10,983 nucleotides of DNA from Thermoplasmata archaeon (GTDB taxonomy: Archaea > Thermoplasmatota > Thermoplasmata > Lutacidiplasmatales > UBA184): positions 1 to 10,983 of the forward strand of contig JASHUV010000190.1 of NCBI GenBank assembly GCA_030039825.1, written 5' to 3'. This document shows, piece by piece, positions 1 through 6,849 of the stretch (positions are counted from its first letter, which is position 1; every line of letters starts with the position of its first letter). Under the pieces are notes generated by a model. It had not been told where the DNA came from, did not search any database, and worked only from the letters and a program-made list of their open reading frames with translations. Position numbers and translations under genes: made by a program.

Positions 1-1
1 G

Positions 2-1405
2 ATGCGACGGCTCGGCGTCCGTGCGGTCGCCTGCCTCCGACAGCCGTCGCTCGGTCCCGTCTTCGGGATCAAGGGCGGCGGCGCCGGCGGCGGACGTTCG
101 ACGGTCGAGCCGATGGCCGAGGTCAACCTGGGCCTCACCGGGGACATCGACGCCGTCTCGAACGCCCACAACCTCCTCGCTTCGGCGGTCGACAACCACC
201 TCCACCATGGGAACGAGCTCGGGCTCGATCCGGAGACGATCTCCTGGACCCGGGCCCTCGACATCGAGGACCGGTCCCTGCGCGACATCGAGATCGGCCG
301 GGGGGCGGGCAACGGCCCGGTCCGCCGGAGCTCCTTCGTCATCACGGCGGCCTCCGAGGTCATGGCGGTCCTCGGGCTCTCGCGAGGACCGGACGAGCTC
401 GTCGCCCGCCTCGACCGGCTGAGGATCGGCCGCGACCGGTCCGGTCGCGCGGTCCGCGCGGGCGACCTCCGCGTGGGCGGCGCGATGGCGGCCCTGCTCC
501 GCCGGGCCCGGTGGCCGAACCTCGTGCAGACCTCCGAGGGCGCGCCGGCCCTCGTGCACGGCGGCCCGTTCGGCAACCTCTCCTACGCCACGACGACGCT
601 CGCCTCGCTCGAGATCGGGCGGCGTCTCGCCGACGTCGTGCTCGTCGAGGCGGGGTTCGCGACCGACCTCGGGGCCGAGAAGTTCGTCGACCTCGTCTCG
701 CCCCTCGGGGACCTCTTTCCCAGTGCGGCGGTCCTCGTTGCGAGCCTCCCCTGCCTCCTCGCGCACGCGCCGCCCGGGAGCGGGAGCCCCGATCTCCGAC
801 CGGGTCTCGCGAACCTCGAGCAGCACGTCGCGAACCTCCGGAGCCTCGGGCTCGAGCCGGTCGTCGCCCTCAACCGGTTCCCGGGCGACGATCCCGCGGC
901 GTTCGACGCGGTCCTCGCCGCGTGCCGTTCCTGGGGGGTGGCGGCCGAACCCAGCACCCCGTTCGCCGACGGCGGGGCCGGGGGCGAGGCGGTCGCCCAC
1001 GCCGCCCTCGAGGTCGCGAAGCGCGGACGCCGCGCGCGGCCGATCTACGCCCCCTCCGATCCGCTCACGACGAAGATCGACCGCATCGTCCGGACGATGT
1101 ACGGCGGCGAGGGGGCGGAGCTCGCCGAGGCGGCGGCGCGCGCCCTCGCCGACCCGCTCGAGGAGCTCCCCGGCGAGGCCCCCGTCTGCATGGCGAAGAC
1201 CCCGAGGTCCTTGAGCGACGACGCGAAGAAGCTCGGCCGTCCGACGGGCTTCCGCGTCAACGTGCGTCGGTTCGTGCCGGCCGACGGCGCCGGATACATC
1301 GTGGCCTACCTCGGCGACATCCTGACGATGCCGGGCCTCCCGAAGGACGCGCGGCTCACGCGGATCTCCCTCGGCCCGGACGGCGAGCCCACCGGCGTGG
1401 AGTGA
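2..1405 (+). CDS. fhs: Formate-tetrahydrofolate ligase, 5' end cut off by window
   Basis: Formate-tetrahydrofolate ligase makes 10-formyl-THF from formate, THF and ATP in the cytoplasm and feeds one-carbon metabolism. The 467 visible residues align with the family from just after the P-loop to the C-terminus. Visible landmarks are a GIKGG-x-AGGG segment (residues 22-31), LTGDIDAVSNAHNLLA (45-60), ASEVMAVLGL (117-126), VHGGPFGN (185-192), EAGFATDLGAEKF (216-228), CMAKT (396-400) and TMPGLPK (442-448). The family is usually about 555 residues, so some 70-90 N-terminal residues, including the ATP-binding P-loop, lie left of the window. The ATG at position 2 is therefore an internal Met, not the start. 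One oddity is that the segment after VHGGPFGN reads LSYATTT rather than the IAHGCNS-like sequence I expect. No folate-pathway neighbours are visible. The family assignment is very secure. Confidence 0.97.
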   Translation: MRRLGVRAVACLRQPSLGPVFGIKGGGAGGGRSTVEPMAEVNLGLTGDIDAVSNAHNLLASAVDNHLHHGNELGLDPETISWTRALDIEDRSLRDIEIGRGAGNGPVRRSSFVITAASEVMAVLGLSRGPDELVARLDRLRIGRDRSGRAVRAGDLRVGGAMAALLRRARWPNLVQTSEGAPALVHGGPFGNLSYATTTLASLEIGRRLADVVLVEAGFATDLGAEKFVDLVSPLGDLFPSAAVLVASLPCLLAHAPPGSGSPDLRPGLANLEQHVANLRSLGLEPVVALNRFPGDDPAAFDAVLAACRSWGVAAEPSTPFADGGAGGEAVAHAALEVAKRGRRARPIYAPSDPLTTKIDRIVRTMYGGEGAELAEAAARALADPLEELPGEAPVCMAKTPRSLSDDAKKLGRPTGFRVNVRRFVPADGAGYIVAYLGDILTMPGLPKDARLTRISLGPDGEPTGVE

Positions 1406-1728
1406 CGGGCCGCGGTCTCGAAGCTAGCGGTCGTTCCGCCCCGGAGGTCGCTCCCCGAAGGAGGGGGGCCCGGCACGGCCGGGAGGGCTCGCCCCCGAGG
1501 GGAACCACCTCGGGCTCGAGGGGATGTTCGCCGCCGGAGATGCACCGCCCCTCCCGCCGTCGCGGACCGTCGTCCGGCATGTTCCGCGGAGATCGCCCTG
1601 CTCGCGTTTACCTCTTGAACGTGCCGTCGGAGAGCCCTGGAGCGCGGGGACGGGGGGGGCCCCGACGGGCCGGGCCGTCTCGGGTGAGCAAGATCGGAAC
1701 GCTCCGGGCTCGCGCCGCGGCCGCAGCG
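1406..1728. other. Convergent intergenic gap with hairpins, no convincing gene
   Basis: This is the gap between the ends of two convergent genes, fhs and the deiminase. It holds a 6-bp stem with 3-base loop (1469-1483), a 7-bp stem CCCGAGG/CCTCGGG with 7-base loop (1494-1514) and a 5-bp stem (1664-1679). There is no T-tract of the kind expected for an archaeal terminator. A TATA-like GTTTAC (1605-1610; GTAAAC on the minus strand) lies about 28 bases before an ATG at 1580 on the minus strand, but the 74-codon frame behind it looks like composition noise. The gap may hold 3'-end processing structures or a small RNA. Confidence 0.6.
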
Positions 1729-3045
1729 TCAGGACGATGAGCGGCGAGGGGACCGGTCGAGCACGCACGTCAGGCAGTGGGCGCCCCCGTACCCTCCGGT
1801 GAGCTCCCGCAACGTGAGCGGCGTGACATCGATACCGGCCTCGCGGACCGACCGCTTATGGGGAAAGAAGCCGTCGCCGTCCGTGAGCTCCTCCCGTTCG
1901 CGCCGCGCGAGCGCGAGGAGCGCCGCGTAGCGGCGCGGCCGTCGCCGGGCGGCGAGCGCGAGCCCGGCGAGCACGCGGTCGAGCTCTCGCTCGACCTCCA
2001 CCGCCAGGATGCGCCGGTCGGCGAGGCAGAGGAAGTTCGACGCGTAGCACATCTGCTCGAGCGTGGTGATCGGCAGGACCTCGAACCGCTTCGCCTTGAG
2101 GTAGTCCGGGAGGGAGTGGCTCCCCGGGAGGCGGTGCATGCCCCCTCCACCCCCTCGAGCGTAGACCTCCACGCGGGCCCGCCGGAGGAGCGGCTCGCAG
2201 CCGACGACGAGGCCGCGCCCGGGGACGTTCACGTAGGTGTCGAGGTGCATGTTGATCATCGGGTCCGGATCGCCGTCGGGAAGCGCGGGGTGAGAGGGCT
2301 GGCGGACGACGGCGACCTCGTCGACCCCGATCGGCATCCTGAGGAGCTGGCGGACGGCGGCGCGGTTCGTGCGGTCCCCGGTACCGAGCAGGGCGAACTC
2401 CCCCATCGGGAGGAAATCCCCTCCTTCGAACGTCCCGGGGGCGACGATCCGGCCGGCGATCCTCGCCCGACCCATCCGGAGGACCGCGCTCGTCAGCTCG
2501 GCCTCGTGGCGACGTTGGGGCTTCGCGAGGCGGCCGAGGACGAACCCCCCCGCCGTCAGGGCCTGCTGGTCCCGCAGGAAGCAGAGGTTCGCGAGCGGCG
2601 TGTCGAGGGCCACGGTCGGGAAGATGACGCGCTCGCCCCGGCCCCGCCTCAGATGGACCGAGGGCCTCAACAGGAGGAGGTCGAACAGGGTCTCCGCGTC
2701 GAACCGTTCGATGTTCCGGCGGAGCGAGCGACGGGCCTCCTCGACGAGGGTCCGGGGCCCCGAGTACCGCACGAGCCGGCCCGCGGCCGCGCGGACGCCG
2801 TCGAGGATCTCGGGCCGCCGGACGGCGAGGTCGGCGGCGAAATGCTCGAGCCGACGCACCGTCACGCCGGCCGCGGTGAGCGCGCGCTCGAGCGACTCGT
2901 GCTCCTGGACCGCTCCCGTCAGCCCGAACGCCCGTTCGTAGAGGAAGGAGTACGGTTCGGTCAGGCCGAAGAACATCTCGATGCCGGGCCGGTGGATCAT
3001 CACCTCGCGGAGCGGGTCCCACTCCGCCCGGGCCGACTCGGCCAT
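1729..3045 (-). CDS. Arginine deiminase-family guanidino-modifying hydrolase
   Basis: This 438-residue protein has the arginine deiminase / amidinotransferase catalytic set in the right order: Asp159 in NLCFLRD, Glu207 in FEGGD, His267 and Asp269 in MHLDT, and nucleophile Cys424 in GGAHCLTC. The length fits arginine deiminases (about 400-420). The opening, EWDPLREVMIHRPG, is the typical first strand. Arginine deiminases hydrolyse arginine to citrulline and ammonia. Near the N-terminus, where classical enzymes have an LLFDD-like segment, this one has SFLYE, and there is a glycine run at 298-302, so the exact guanidino substrate is uncertain. No ornithine carbamoyltransferase or carbamate kinase is nearby. 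The chosen ATG gives the expected N-terminus and has a TATA-like element 26-31 bases upstream, so the mRNA is probably leaderless. It is divergent from the MarR operon, 128 bases away. Confidence 0.9.
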   Translation of the reverse strand: MAESARAEWDPLREVMIHRPGIEMFFGLTEPYSFLYERAFGLTGAVQEHESLERALTAAGVTVRRLEHFAADLAVRRPEILDGVRAAAGRLVRYSGPRTLVEEARRSLRRNIERFDAETLFDLLLLRPSVHLRRGRGERVIFPTVALDTPLANLCFLRDQQALTAGGFVLGRLAKPQRRHEAELTSAVLRMGRARIAGRIVAPGTFEGGDFLPMGEFALLGTGDRTNRAAVRQLLRMPIGVDEVAVVRQPSHPALPDGDPDPMINMHLDTYVNVPGRGLVVGCEPLLRRARVEVYARGGGGGMHRLPGSHSLPDYLKAKRFEVLPITTLEQMCYASNFLCLADRRILAVEVERELDRVLAGLALAARRRPRRYAALLALARREREELTDGDGFFPHKRSVREAGIDVTPLTLRELTGGYGGAHCLTCVLDRSPRRSSS

Positions 3046-3070
3046 CGCGGGGCGAGGCGCGCCCGCGGGC

Positions 3071-3076
3071 TTATTC
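3071..3076 (-). promoter_or_regulatory. TATA-like element of the deiminase gene
   Basis: On the minus strand this reads GAATAA in otherwise GC-rich DNA. It is centred about 28 bases before the deiminase ATG, which puts the expected archaeal transcription start almost on the start codon and implies a leaderless mRNA. Inferred from spacing and composition only. Confidence 0.5.
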
Positions 3077-3129
3077 CTGCCGGGCCCCCGGGGCGGCCCT
3101 TCCCCGCCCGGGTCCCGCCGCCGGGACCG

Positions 3130-3142
3130 CTCATGTTATGAG
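3130..3142. promoter_or_regulatory. Palindrome CTCAT-GTT-ATGAG, likely MarR operator over a TATA element
   Basis: This is a perfect inverted repeat with 5-base arms and a 3-base spacer, 32-44 bases before the MarR ATG at 3174. The central TTATG (3136-3140) is itself a TATA-like element, centred 36 bases before the ATG, close to the spacing of TTATC in two other genes of this window. A second A/T-rich stretch, TTTATTT (3150-3156), lies too close to the ATG for normal TATA spacing but could also contribute. Binding of the adjacent MarR protein here would block its own operon. The site also lies between the two divergent promoters, so it could affect the deiminase gene. Confidence 0.5.
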
Positions 3143-3173
3143 GAAGCCGTTTATTTCGACTCCCGACCTAACT

Positions 3174-3656
3174 ATGGGACGGACCGCCGCCGCGCCGAGG
3201 AGCCCGCCGGAAGGGCTCGAGGACGCTCTCCTCGCGCTCCTGCAGGGCACCATGCGGATCGTGCGCCAGGAGGCCGTCCGCGCGGGGCTCTCCATGCCCC
3301 AGATGCTCGTCCTCCGCTGGCTGAGGCGGACCGGCTCGCGACCGGCGACCGGGTGGGCTCCGAGGATCGGGGCCCGACCCTCGACGGTCTCTGGGCTCGT
3401 CGATGGCCTCGTCACCGCGGGCCTCGTCCGCCGCGACCGGGACGCGACGGACCGGCGGAAGGTCCTCGTCTCGCTCACGCCCGCCGGTCGCCGGAGGATC
3501 GACCGCGTCGCGGAGGCCCAGCGCCGGCACCTCGCGAGGGCCCTCGCGGGCCTGAGCGGGGAGGACCGCGCCGCGGCGACCCGGGCCCTCAAGGACCTGT
3601 CCGATCGCCTCGCGGCGGACGTCGCGGGGAGCCGGAGCGGAGGTCGCGATGGCTGA
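3174..3656 (+). CDS. MarR-family transcriptional regulator, likely local repressor
   Basis: This is a 160-residue winged-helix DNA-binding protein of the MarR family, whose members are usually dimeric repressors of efflux or stress operons released by small ligands. Visible parts are an N-terminal dimerisation helix region (14-38), LSMPQMLVLRWL leading into the helix-turn-helix, the recognition region ARPSTVSGLVDGLV (67-80), and the wing with the family pattern RDRDATDRRKVLVSLTPAG (87-105), followed by a long C-terminal helix. An in-frame ATG exists at 3138, but it lies inside the probable promoter palindrome, so I start at 3174. The last 8 bases overlap the ATPase gene, so regulator, ATPase and permease form one operon. 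The ligand is unknown. Confidence 0.92.
   Translation: MGRTAAAPRSPPEGLEDALLALLQGTMRIVRQEAVRAGLSMPQMLVLRWLRRTGSRPATGWAPRIGARPSTVSGLVDGLVTAGLVRRDRDATDRRKVLVSLTPAGRRRIDRVAEAQRRHLARALAGLSGEDRAAATRALKDLSDRLAADVAGSRSGGRDG
3639..3644 (+). promoter_or_regulatory. Ribosome binding site GGAGGT for the ATPase
   Basis: A strong GGAGGT lies 4 bases before the ATG at 3649, inside the end of the MarR gene. It supports that start for the first ABC ATPase within a translationally coupled operon. Confidence 0.75.
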
Positions 3657-4632
3657 CGACGCGATCCTCGCGCACGGGCTCACGAAGAACTACGGCAAGC
3701 TCGTCGCCGTCGACCACGTCGAGATGGCGGTCCCGAGGGGATCGCGCTTCGGGCTCCTCGGCCCGAACGGGGCCGGCAAGACGACGATCATCAAGATGCT
3801 CACGGGGCTCGCCCCGATCACCGAGGGGACGGCCTCGGTGGCGGGTTACGACGTCGCCCGCGACCCGATGAACGTCAAGAAGCGGGTCGGCTGGGTCGCC
3901 GCCGAGGTCATCCTCGATGACGACCTCTCCGGGTGGGAGAACCTCTGGCTCCAGGCCCAGCTCCAGCGCCTCTCGGACTGGAAGGGCCGCGCCCAGCAGC
4001 TCCTCGAGTACTTCGAGCTCGCCGACCGGAAGAAGGACAAGGTCGGGACCTACTCGACGGGGATGCGCAAGAAGATGGAGATCGCGCTCGCGCTCCTCCA
4101 CCAGCCCGAGGTGATCTTCATGGACGAGCCGACGATCGGGCTCGACCCGAACGTCCGGCGGATGCTCTGGGGGCTCATCACGGGGGTCAACCGCGAGTTC
4201 GACGTGACGATCCTCCTGACGTCCCACTACATCGAGGAGGCCGACGCCCTCTGCGACCGCGTGGCGATCATCGACCACGGCAAGTTCGTGGCGACCGGGA
4301 CCCCGGCCGAGCTCAAGAGCCGGGTCAAGGCCGACTTCGTCGAGCTCGAGACCTCCGAGGCCGTGACGGAGGAGCGCCTGGCGGCGATCGCCGGGGTCTC
4401 GAACGTCCGCAGCCAGGGGAACACCTGGATCCTGCGCGTCAGCTCGGCCGAGGAGGTCCTGCCGCGCCTCTTCCACGCCCTCAAGACCGACGGCATCCGA
4501 CGGATCAACGTCGAGAAGCCGAGCCTCGAGTCGGTCTTCATCGACATCACGGGGAAGCGGTTGGACCAGGGCAGCGGCGACGTCCAGGACTACCGTAAAT
4601 TCTACATGAACCTCCGGAGGGCCCGGCAGTGA
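3649..4632 (+). CDS. ABC-2 type exporter ATP-binding protein, DrrA-like
   Basis: This 327-residue ATPase powers the permease encoded next to it, at the cytoplasmic face. The nucleotide-binding domain fills residues 5-225: Walker A GPNGAGKTT (38-46), signature YSTGM (135-139), Walker B VIFMDEP (155-161), D-loop GLDP (164-167) and switch His193 in LTSHY. A DrrA-type C-terminal domain follows (about 226-327) with PSLESVFIDITGK (291-303). One oddity: aligned to the second ATPase in this window (GVIFQE), this protein reads GWVAAE at 81-86, so the Q-loop glutamine position is Ala85. Some NatA-like ATPases also deviate here, so this need not mean inactivity. Both ends overlap neighbours, MarR by 8 bases and the permease by 4. 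Cargo cannot be read from the sequence; drugs or lipids are usual for the family. Confidence 0.96.
   Translation: MADDAILAHGLTKNYGKLVAVDHVEMAVPRGSRFGLLGPNGAGKTTIIKMLTGLAPITEGTASVAGYDVARDPMNVKKRVGWVAAEVILDDDLSGWENLWLQAQLQRLSDWKGRAQQLLEYFELADRKKDKVGTYSTGMRKKMEIALALLHQPEVIFMDEPTIGLDPNVRRMLWGLITGVNREFDVTILLTSHYIEEADALCDRVAIIDHGKFVATGTPAELKSRVKADFVELETSEAVTEERLAAIAGVSNVRSQGNTWILRVSSAEEVLPRLFHALKTDGIRRINVEKPSLESVFIDITGKRLDQGSGDVQDYRKFYMNLRRARQ
4616..4620 (+). promoter_or_regulatory. Ribosome binding site GGAGG deciding the permease GTG start
   Basis: GGAGG lies 8 bases before the GTG at 4629. With the 4-base GTGA overlap to the ATPase stop, it supports a GTG start for the permease and coupled translation. 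Confidence 0.75.
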
Positions 4633-5492
4633 GCACGCAGAACGCGACCGGCGGTCTCGCCTTCCCCGTGGAGTCGGTGGAACGGACCGAGCTGCGGGGC
4701 GGCCAGTTCCAGGCGTTCTACGGTCTCCTGGCGCGGGAGCTCATCAAGACCTTCCGCAACCCGTTCGTCATCGTCATCACCCTCGTCCAGCCGTTCATGT
4801 GGCTCGCCTTCTTCGGGGGGCTCCTCTCGCAGCTGCCGACCGGCGAGCTCGACACCTTCCTCCTCCACGCCCCTCCCGGGACGAGCTACCTCTCCTTCCT
4901 CCTCCCGGGGGTCCTCTCGACCGGGATGCTGTCGATCGGGATGTTCGGCTCGATGAGCACCATCCAGGACAAGCGGTTCGGCTTCATGAAGCGCATCCTG
5001 ATCACCCCGACGAGCAAGGCGACCGTCTACCTCGCGAAGGCGATCGGGTCGGCCGTTCGGGGGCTCGTCCAGATCCCGGTGATGCTCGTCGCCGGGATCG
5101 CCTTCGGCGTCCACCTCCAGGGGACGCCCCTCATGTGGGCGGCGTGGATCCTCGGCCTCGTCTTCCTCGGGACCGGCTTCTCCGCCTTCTTCCTCGCGGT
5201 GACCGCGTCGAGCACCGACTGGCAGACGCCGGGGGTGGTGTCGAACTTCATCACGATGCCGCTCATGTTCGCGAGCGGGGCGATGTTCCCCTCGTCGATC
5301 TACCCGGGATGGATGAAGGACATCGCGGCGGTGAATCCCGTCGGCTACTCGGCGCAGCTCTCCCGCAGCGTCCTCACCTACGGGCAGTTCACCGGGAGTG
5401 ATCTCACCTACCTCGGCTACCTCGCCCTCTTCGCGTTCGTGATGATCCTTGCCGGGACGGTCGTCGCCGCGAAGTACCTCAAGGCCGAGTGA
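4629..5492 (+). CDS. ABC-2 type exporter permease, DrrB-like
   Basis: This 287-residue membrane protein is the channel half of the exporter driven by the preceding ATPase. A soluble N-terminus (1-45) leads into six likely membrane segments at about 46-66, 88-110, 138-160, 166-192, 203-222 and 262-282. The cytoplasmic loop DKRFGFMKRILITPTSK (114-130) is the conserved ABC-2 coupling region, with the usual (R/K)-x-G-x(6)-TP shape. The PSSIYPGWMKDIAAVNPVGY segment (221-240) after the fifth helix is also typical of DrrB-like permeases. It starts at GTG, overlapping the ATPase stop by four bases, and is the last gene of the MarR operon. It probably works as a homodimer with two ATPases. The substrate is unknown. 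Confidence 0.95.
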   Translation: MSTQNATGGLAFPVESVERTELRGGQFQAFYGLLARELIKTFRNPFVIVITLVQPFMWLAFFGGLLSQLPTGELDTFLLHAPPGTSYLSFLLPGVLSTGMLSIGMFGSMSTIQDKRFGFMKRILITPTSKATVYLAKAIGSAVRGLVQIPVMLVAGIAFGVHLQGTPLMWAAWILGLVFLGTGFSAFFLAVTASSTDWQTPGVVSNFITMPLMFASGAMFPSSIYPGWMKDIAAVNPVGYSAQLSRSVLTYGQFTGSDLTYLGYLALFAFVMILAGTVVAAKYLKAE

Positions 5493-5550
5493 GCGGCGCG
5501 CGGGGGTCGGGTCGATCCCCCCCACCGCGAGGCCGCTCCCCCCGCGCCGC
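5493..5550. terminator. GC-rich inverted repeat at the convergent junction
   Basis: Directly after the permease stop, GCGGCGC (5493-5499) pairs with GCGCCGC (5544-5550), and GGGGG (5502-5506) with CCCCC (5539-5543), separated by a small bulge. It sits between two convergent gene ends and could fold on either transcript. No T-tract follows, so a terminator role is only a guess. In DNA this GC-rich, such stems also arise by chance. Confidence 0.3.
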
Positions 5551-5574
5551 GGAGGGCCGGTTCCGCGGCGGGCC

Positions 5575-6147
5575 TCACGCCAGCGGCTGGATCCCGGCCA
5601 TCAGCCGGGCCGCCAGGGCGTCGAGGGCGCCGTCCGACTGGTACGACTCGATGTTCCGGCAGTTGACCCCCGCCCGGCCGTTCGTATAGCGCACGGAGGT
5701 GACCCGTGCCGCGGCCGCCCTCACGGAGTGCGGGACGACCGCCTCGATGTCGGGGTCGGCCGGGGCCGCCGGCCCTTGGTCGAGGTCGATCGTGATCCTC
5801 AGCACGGAGCTCGTGTACCGCTGGCGTTCGAGCAGGCCGGACGGGAGGTAGGTGATCGCCGCCTCCGCGAGGAGATACCCGCTCGGCCGGCGCACGACGA
5901 GCCACTTGTGATCCGGGTTGAACACGGGAGGTCGCTGCTCGGTGATCGCGAAGCCGGCGGCGGCCACGAACTCCCAGAAGCCCCGGATGGTCTGGGCCAC
6001 GGACCGCGAGGTGAGGGAGATCGTCGGTCCGTCCGGGAGGCGGGCCGGAGCGAGACCGAGCCAGCCGGACAACGGCGGCACCTCGGGTCCGTTGTCCGCG
6101 TCGAGGCGGTGGGGGGCGTAGTCGCCGAGAGGCACGGCTCCCGACAT
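5575..6147 (-). CDS. Uncharacterised protein, tandem paralog A
   Basis: I do not recognise this family. The 190-residue protein has no signal peptide, no membrane segment and no cysteine cluster, so it is probably cytosolic. It is about half identical, by hand alignment, to the product of the next gene upstream on the same strand (6225-6818). The shared core is RSVAQTIR (48-55), FNPDHKWL (76-83), LAEAAI (93-98), QRYTSSVL (109-116) and VVPH (137-140), with a shared C-terminal ALDALAARL-type helix. The conserved paralogous pattern is strong evidence that both frames are real genes. The variable linkers are at about 31-40 and 120-135. It starts at ATG with a TTATC element 32-36 bases upstream, so it has its own promoter. 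It is convergent with the first permease, 82 bases away. Confidence 0.85.
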   Translation of the reverse strand: MSGAVPLGDYAPHRLDADNGPEVPPLSGWLGLAPARLPDGPTISLTSRSVAQTIRGFWEFVAAAGFAITEQRPPVFNPDHKWLVVRRPSGYLLAEAAITYLPSGLLERQRYTSSVLRITIDLDQGPAAPADPDIEAVVPHSVRAAAARVTSVRYTNGRAGVNCRNIESYQSDGALDALAARLMAGIQPLA

Positions 6148-6178
6148 CCGGCCTCGCCCCGCTCACCCCTCGATCAAG

Positions 6179-6183
6179 GATAA
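6179..6183 (-). promoter_or_regulatory. TATA-like TTATC of paralog A
   Basis: The minus strand reads TTATC at 32-36 bases before the ATG, predicting a transcript start about 8 bases before the start codon. Paralog B has the same five bases at the same distance, which supports this as a promoter retained through duplication. Confidence 0.5.
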
Positions 6184-6224
6184 CGCCGGCGGGCGGCGCG
6201 CCGCGGGCCGCTGCCGTCCGAGGC

Positions 6225-6818
6225 TCAGGCGAGCGCCCGGAGGCTTTCCCCCAATTGGACCGCCAACGCCTGGAGGGCCGGATCCGGATCGACGCGTTCG
6301 AAGGTCCGCCACGATCTCCCCTTACCGGCCCTCAGCGCGGACGTCGCCCGAGCCCCGCCCACGGCGACCGCGTGCGGCACGACGGTTTCGGCGGTCGCGC
6401 CGGGGGGGAGCGGAGGTTCGGCGGCGAGGGCGACGCTCGCCCAGAGGACGGAGCTCGTGTAGCGTTGGGGTTCCAAATGCAGGAGTCCGGGAGCTGGCAG
6501 AACGTTGATGGCCGCCTCCGCCAGCACGCATCCGCTCGATCTCGTTTGGAGCAACCACTTGTGCTCCGGATTGAACAGGGGCGGGTGCTGCGAGGAGACC
6601 GTGAAGCCCGCCTCGGCGGCGAACGCCCAGATGCGGCGGATCGTCTGGGCGACGGATCGGGTCGTGAGGGGGATCAACGGCCCGGTCGGGAAGGCGAATG
6701 GACGGGGCAGGCTGAACGCGTCCGGAGCTCCCCAGCCAATCAGGTGCGGGACCGACGGTCCGTTGACGGACTCCAACCCGGGCGAAAGGTAGTCGGCCAG
6801 CGGAACCGTCGCGGCCAC
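6225..6818 (-). CDS. Uncharacterised protein, tandem paralog B
   Basis: This is the second member of the unrecognised pair, 197 residues, starting at GTG. It shares the core motifs of paralog A: RSVAQTIR (54-61), FNPEHKWLL (82-90), LAEAAI (99-104), QRYTSSVL (118-125) and VVPH (146-149). It also shares the opening VPL-x-DY and NGP-x-VP patterns and the closing ALQALAVQL. It carries a 7-residue insertion near 39-45 and a slightly longer loop at 108-117. The invariant His-Lys-Trp, Arg-Tyr-Thr-Ser-Ser and Pro-His are candidate functional residues, but the family is unknown to me. No signal or membrane segment is seen. A 77-base gap with a separate promoter follows it, so the pair need not be a single operon. 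It is divergent from the oxidoreductase gene. A few codons look less GC-rich than those of its neighbours. Confidence 0.85.
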   Translation of the reverse strand: MAATVPLADYLSPGLESVNGPSVPHLIGWGAPDAFSLPRPFAFPTGPLIPLTTRSVAQTIRRIWAFAAEAGFTVSSQHPPLFNPEHKWLLQTRSSGCVLAEAAINVLPAPGLLHLEPQRYTSSVLWASVALAAEPPLPPGATAETVVPHAVAVGGARATSALRAGKGRSWRTFERVDPDPALQALAVQLGESLRALA

Positions 6819-6849
6819 CGGGTCTCCCCCCGCCGACCGATCCGACGGA

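Noticed and set aside
2..4. ATG at the left edge as the fhs start
   Set aside because: Family alignment shows some 70-90 residues with the ATP-binding loop should precede it, so the gene begins outside the window.
1356..1580. Minus-strand frame of 74 codons with a TATA-like element about 28 bases upstream
   Set aside because: The spacing is attractive, but the product is low-complexity, overlaps the end of fhs and resembles no folded protein; kept only as a hint of a possible transcript.
511..1740. Plus-strand open frame of 409 codons inside fhs and the following gap
   Set aside because: It is a frame-shifted shadow of fhs made almost entirely of Arg, Pro, Gly and Ala.
1777..3141. Long plus-strand open frame of 454 codons opposite the deiminase gene
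   Set aside because: It is antisense to a gene with a complete catalytic set, and its product is low-complexity and Arg/Glu/Gly/Pro-rich, as expected for a mirror frame in GC-rich DNA.
5575..6818. Reading the paralog pair as a toxin-antitoxin or restriction module
   Set aside because: The two proteins are homologous to each other, similar in size, separately promoted, and show no nuclease, DNA-binding or toxin motif that I can see.
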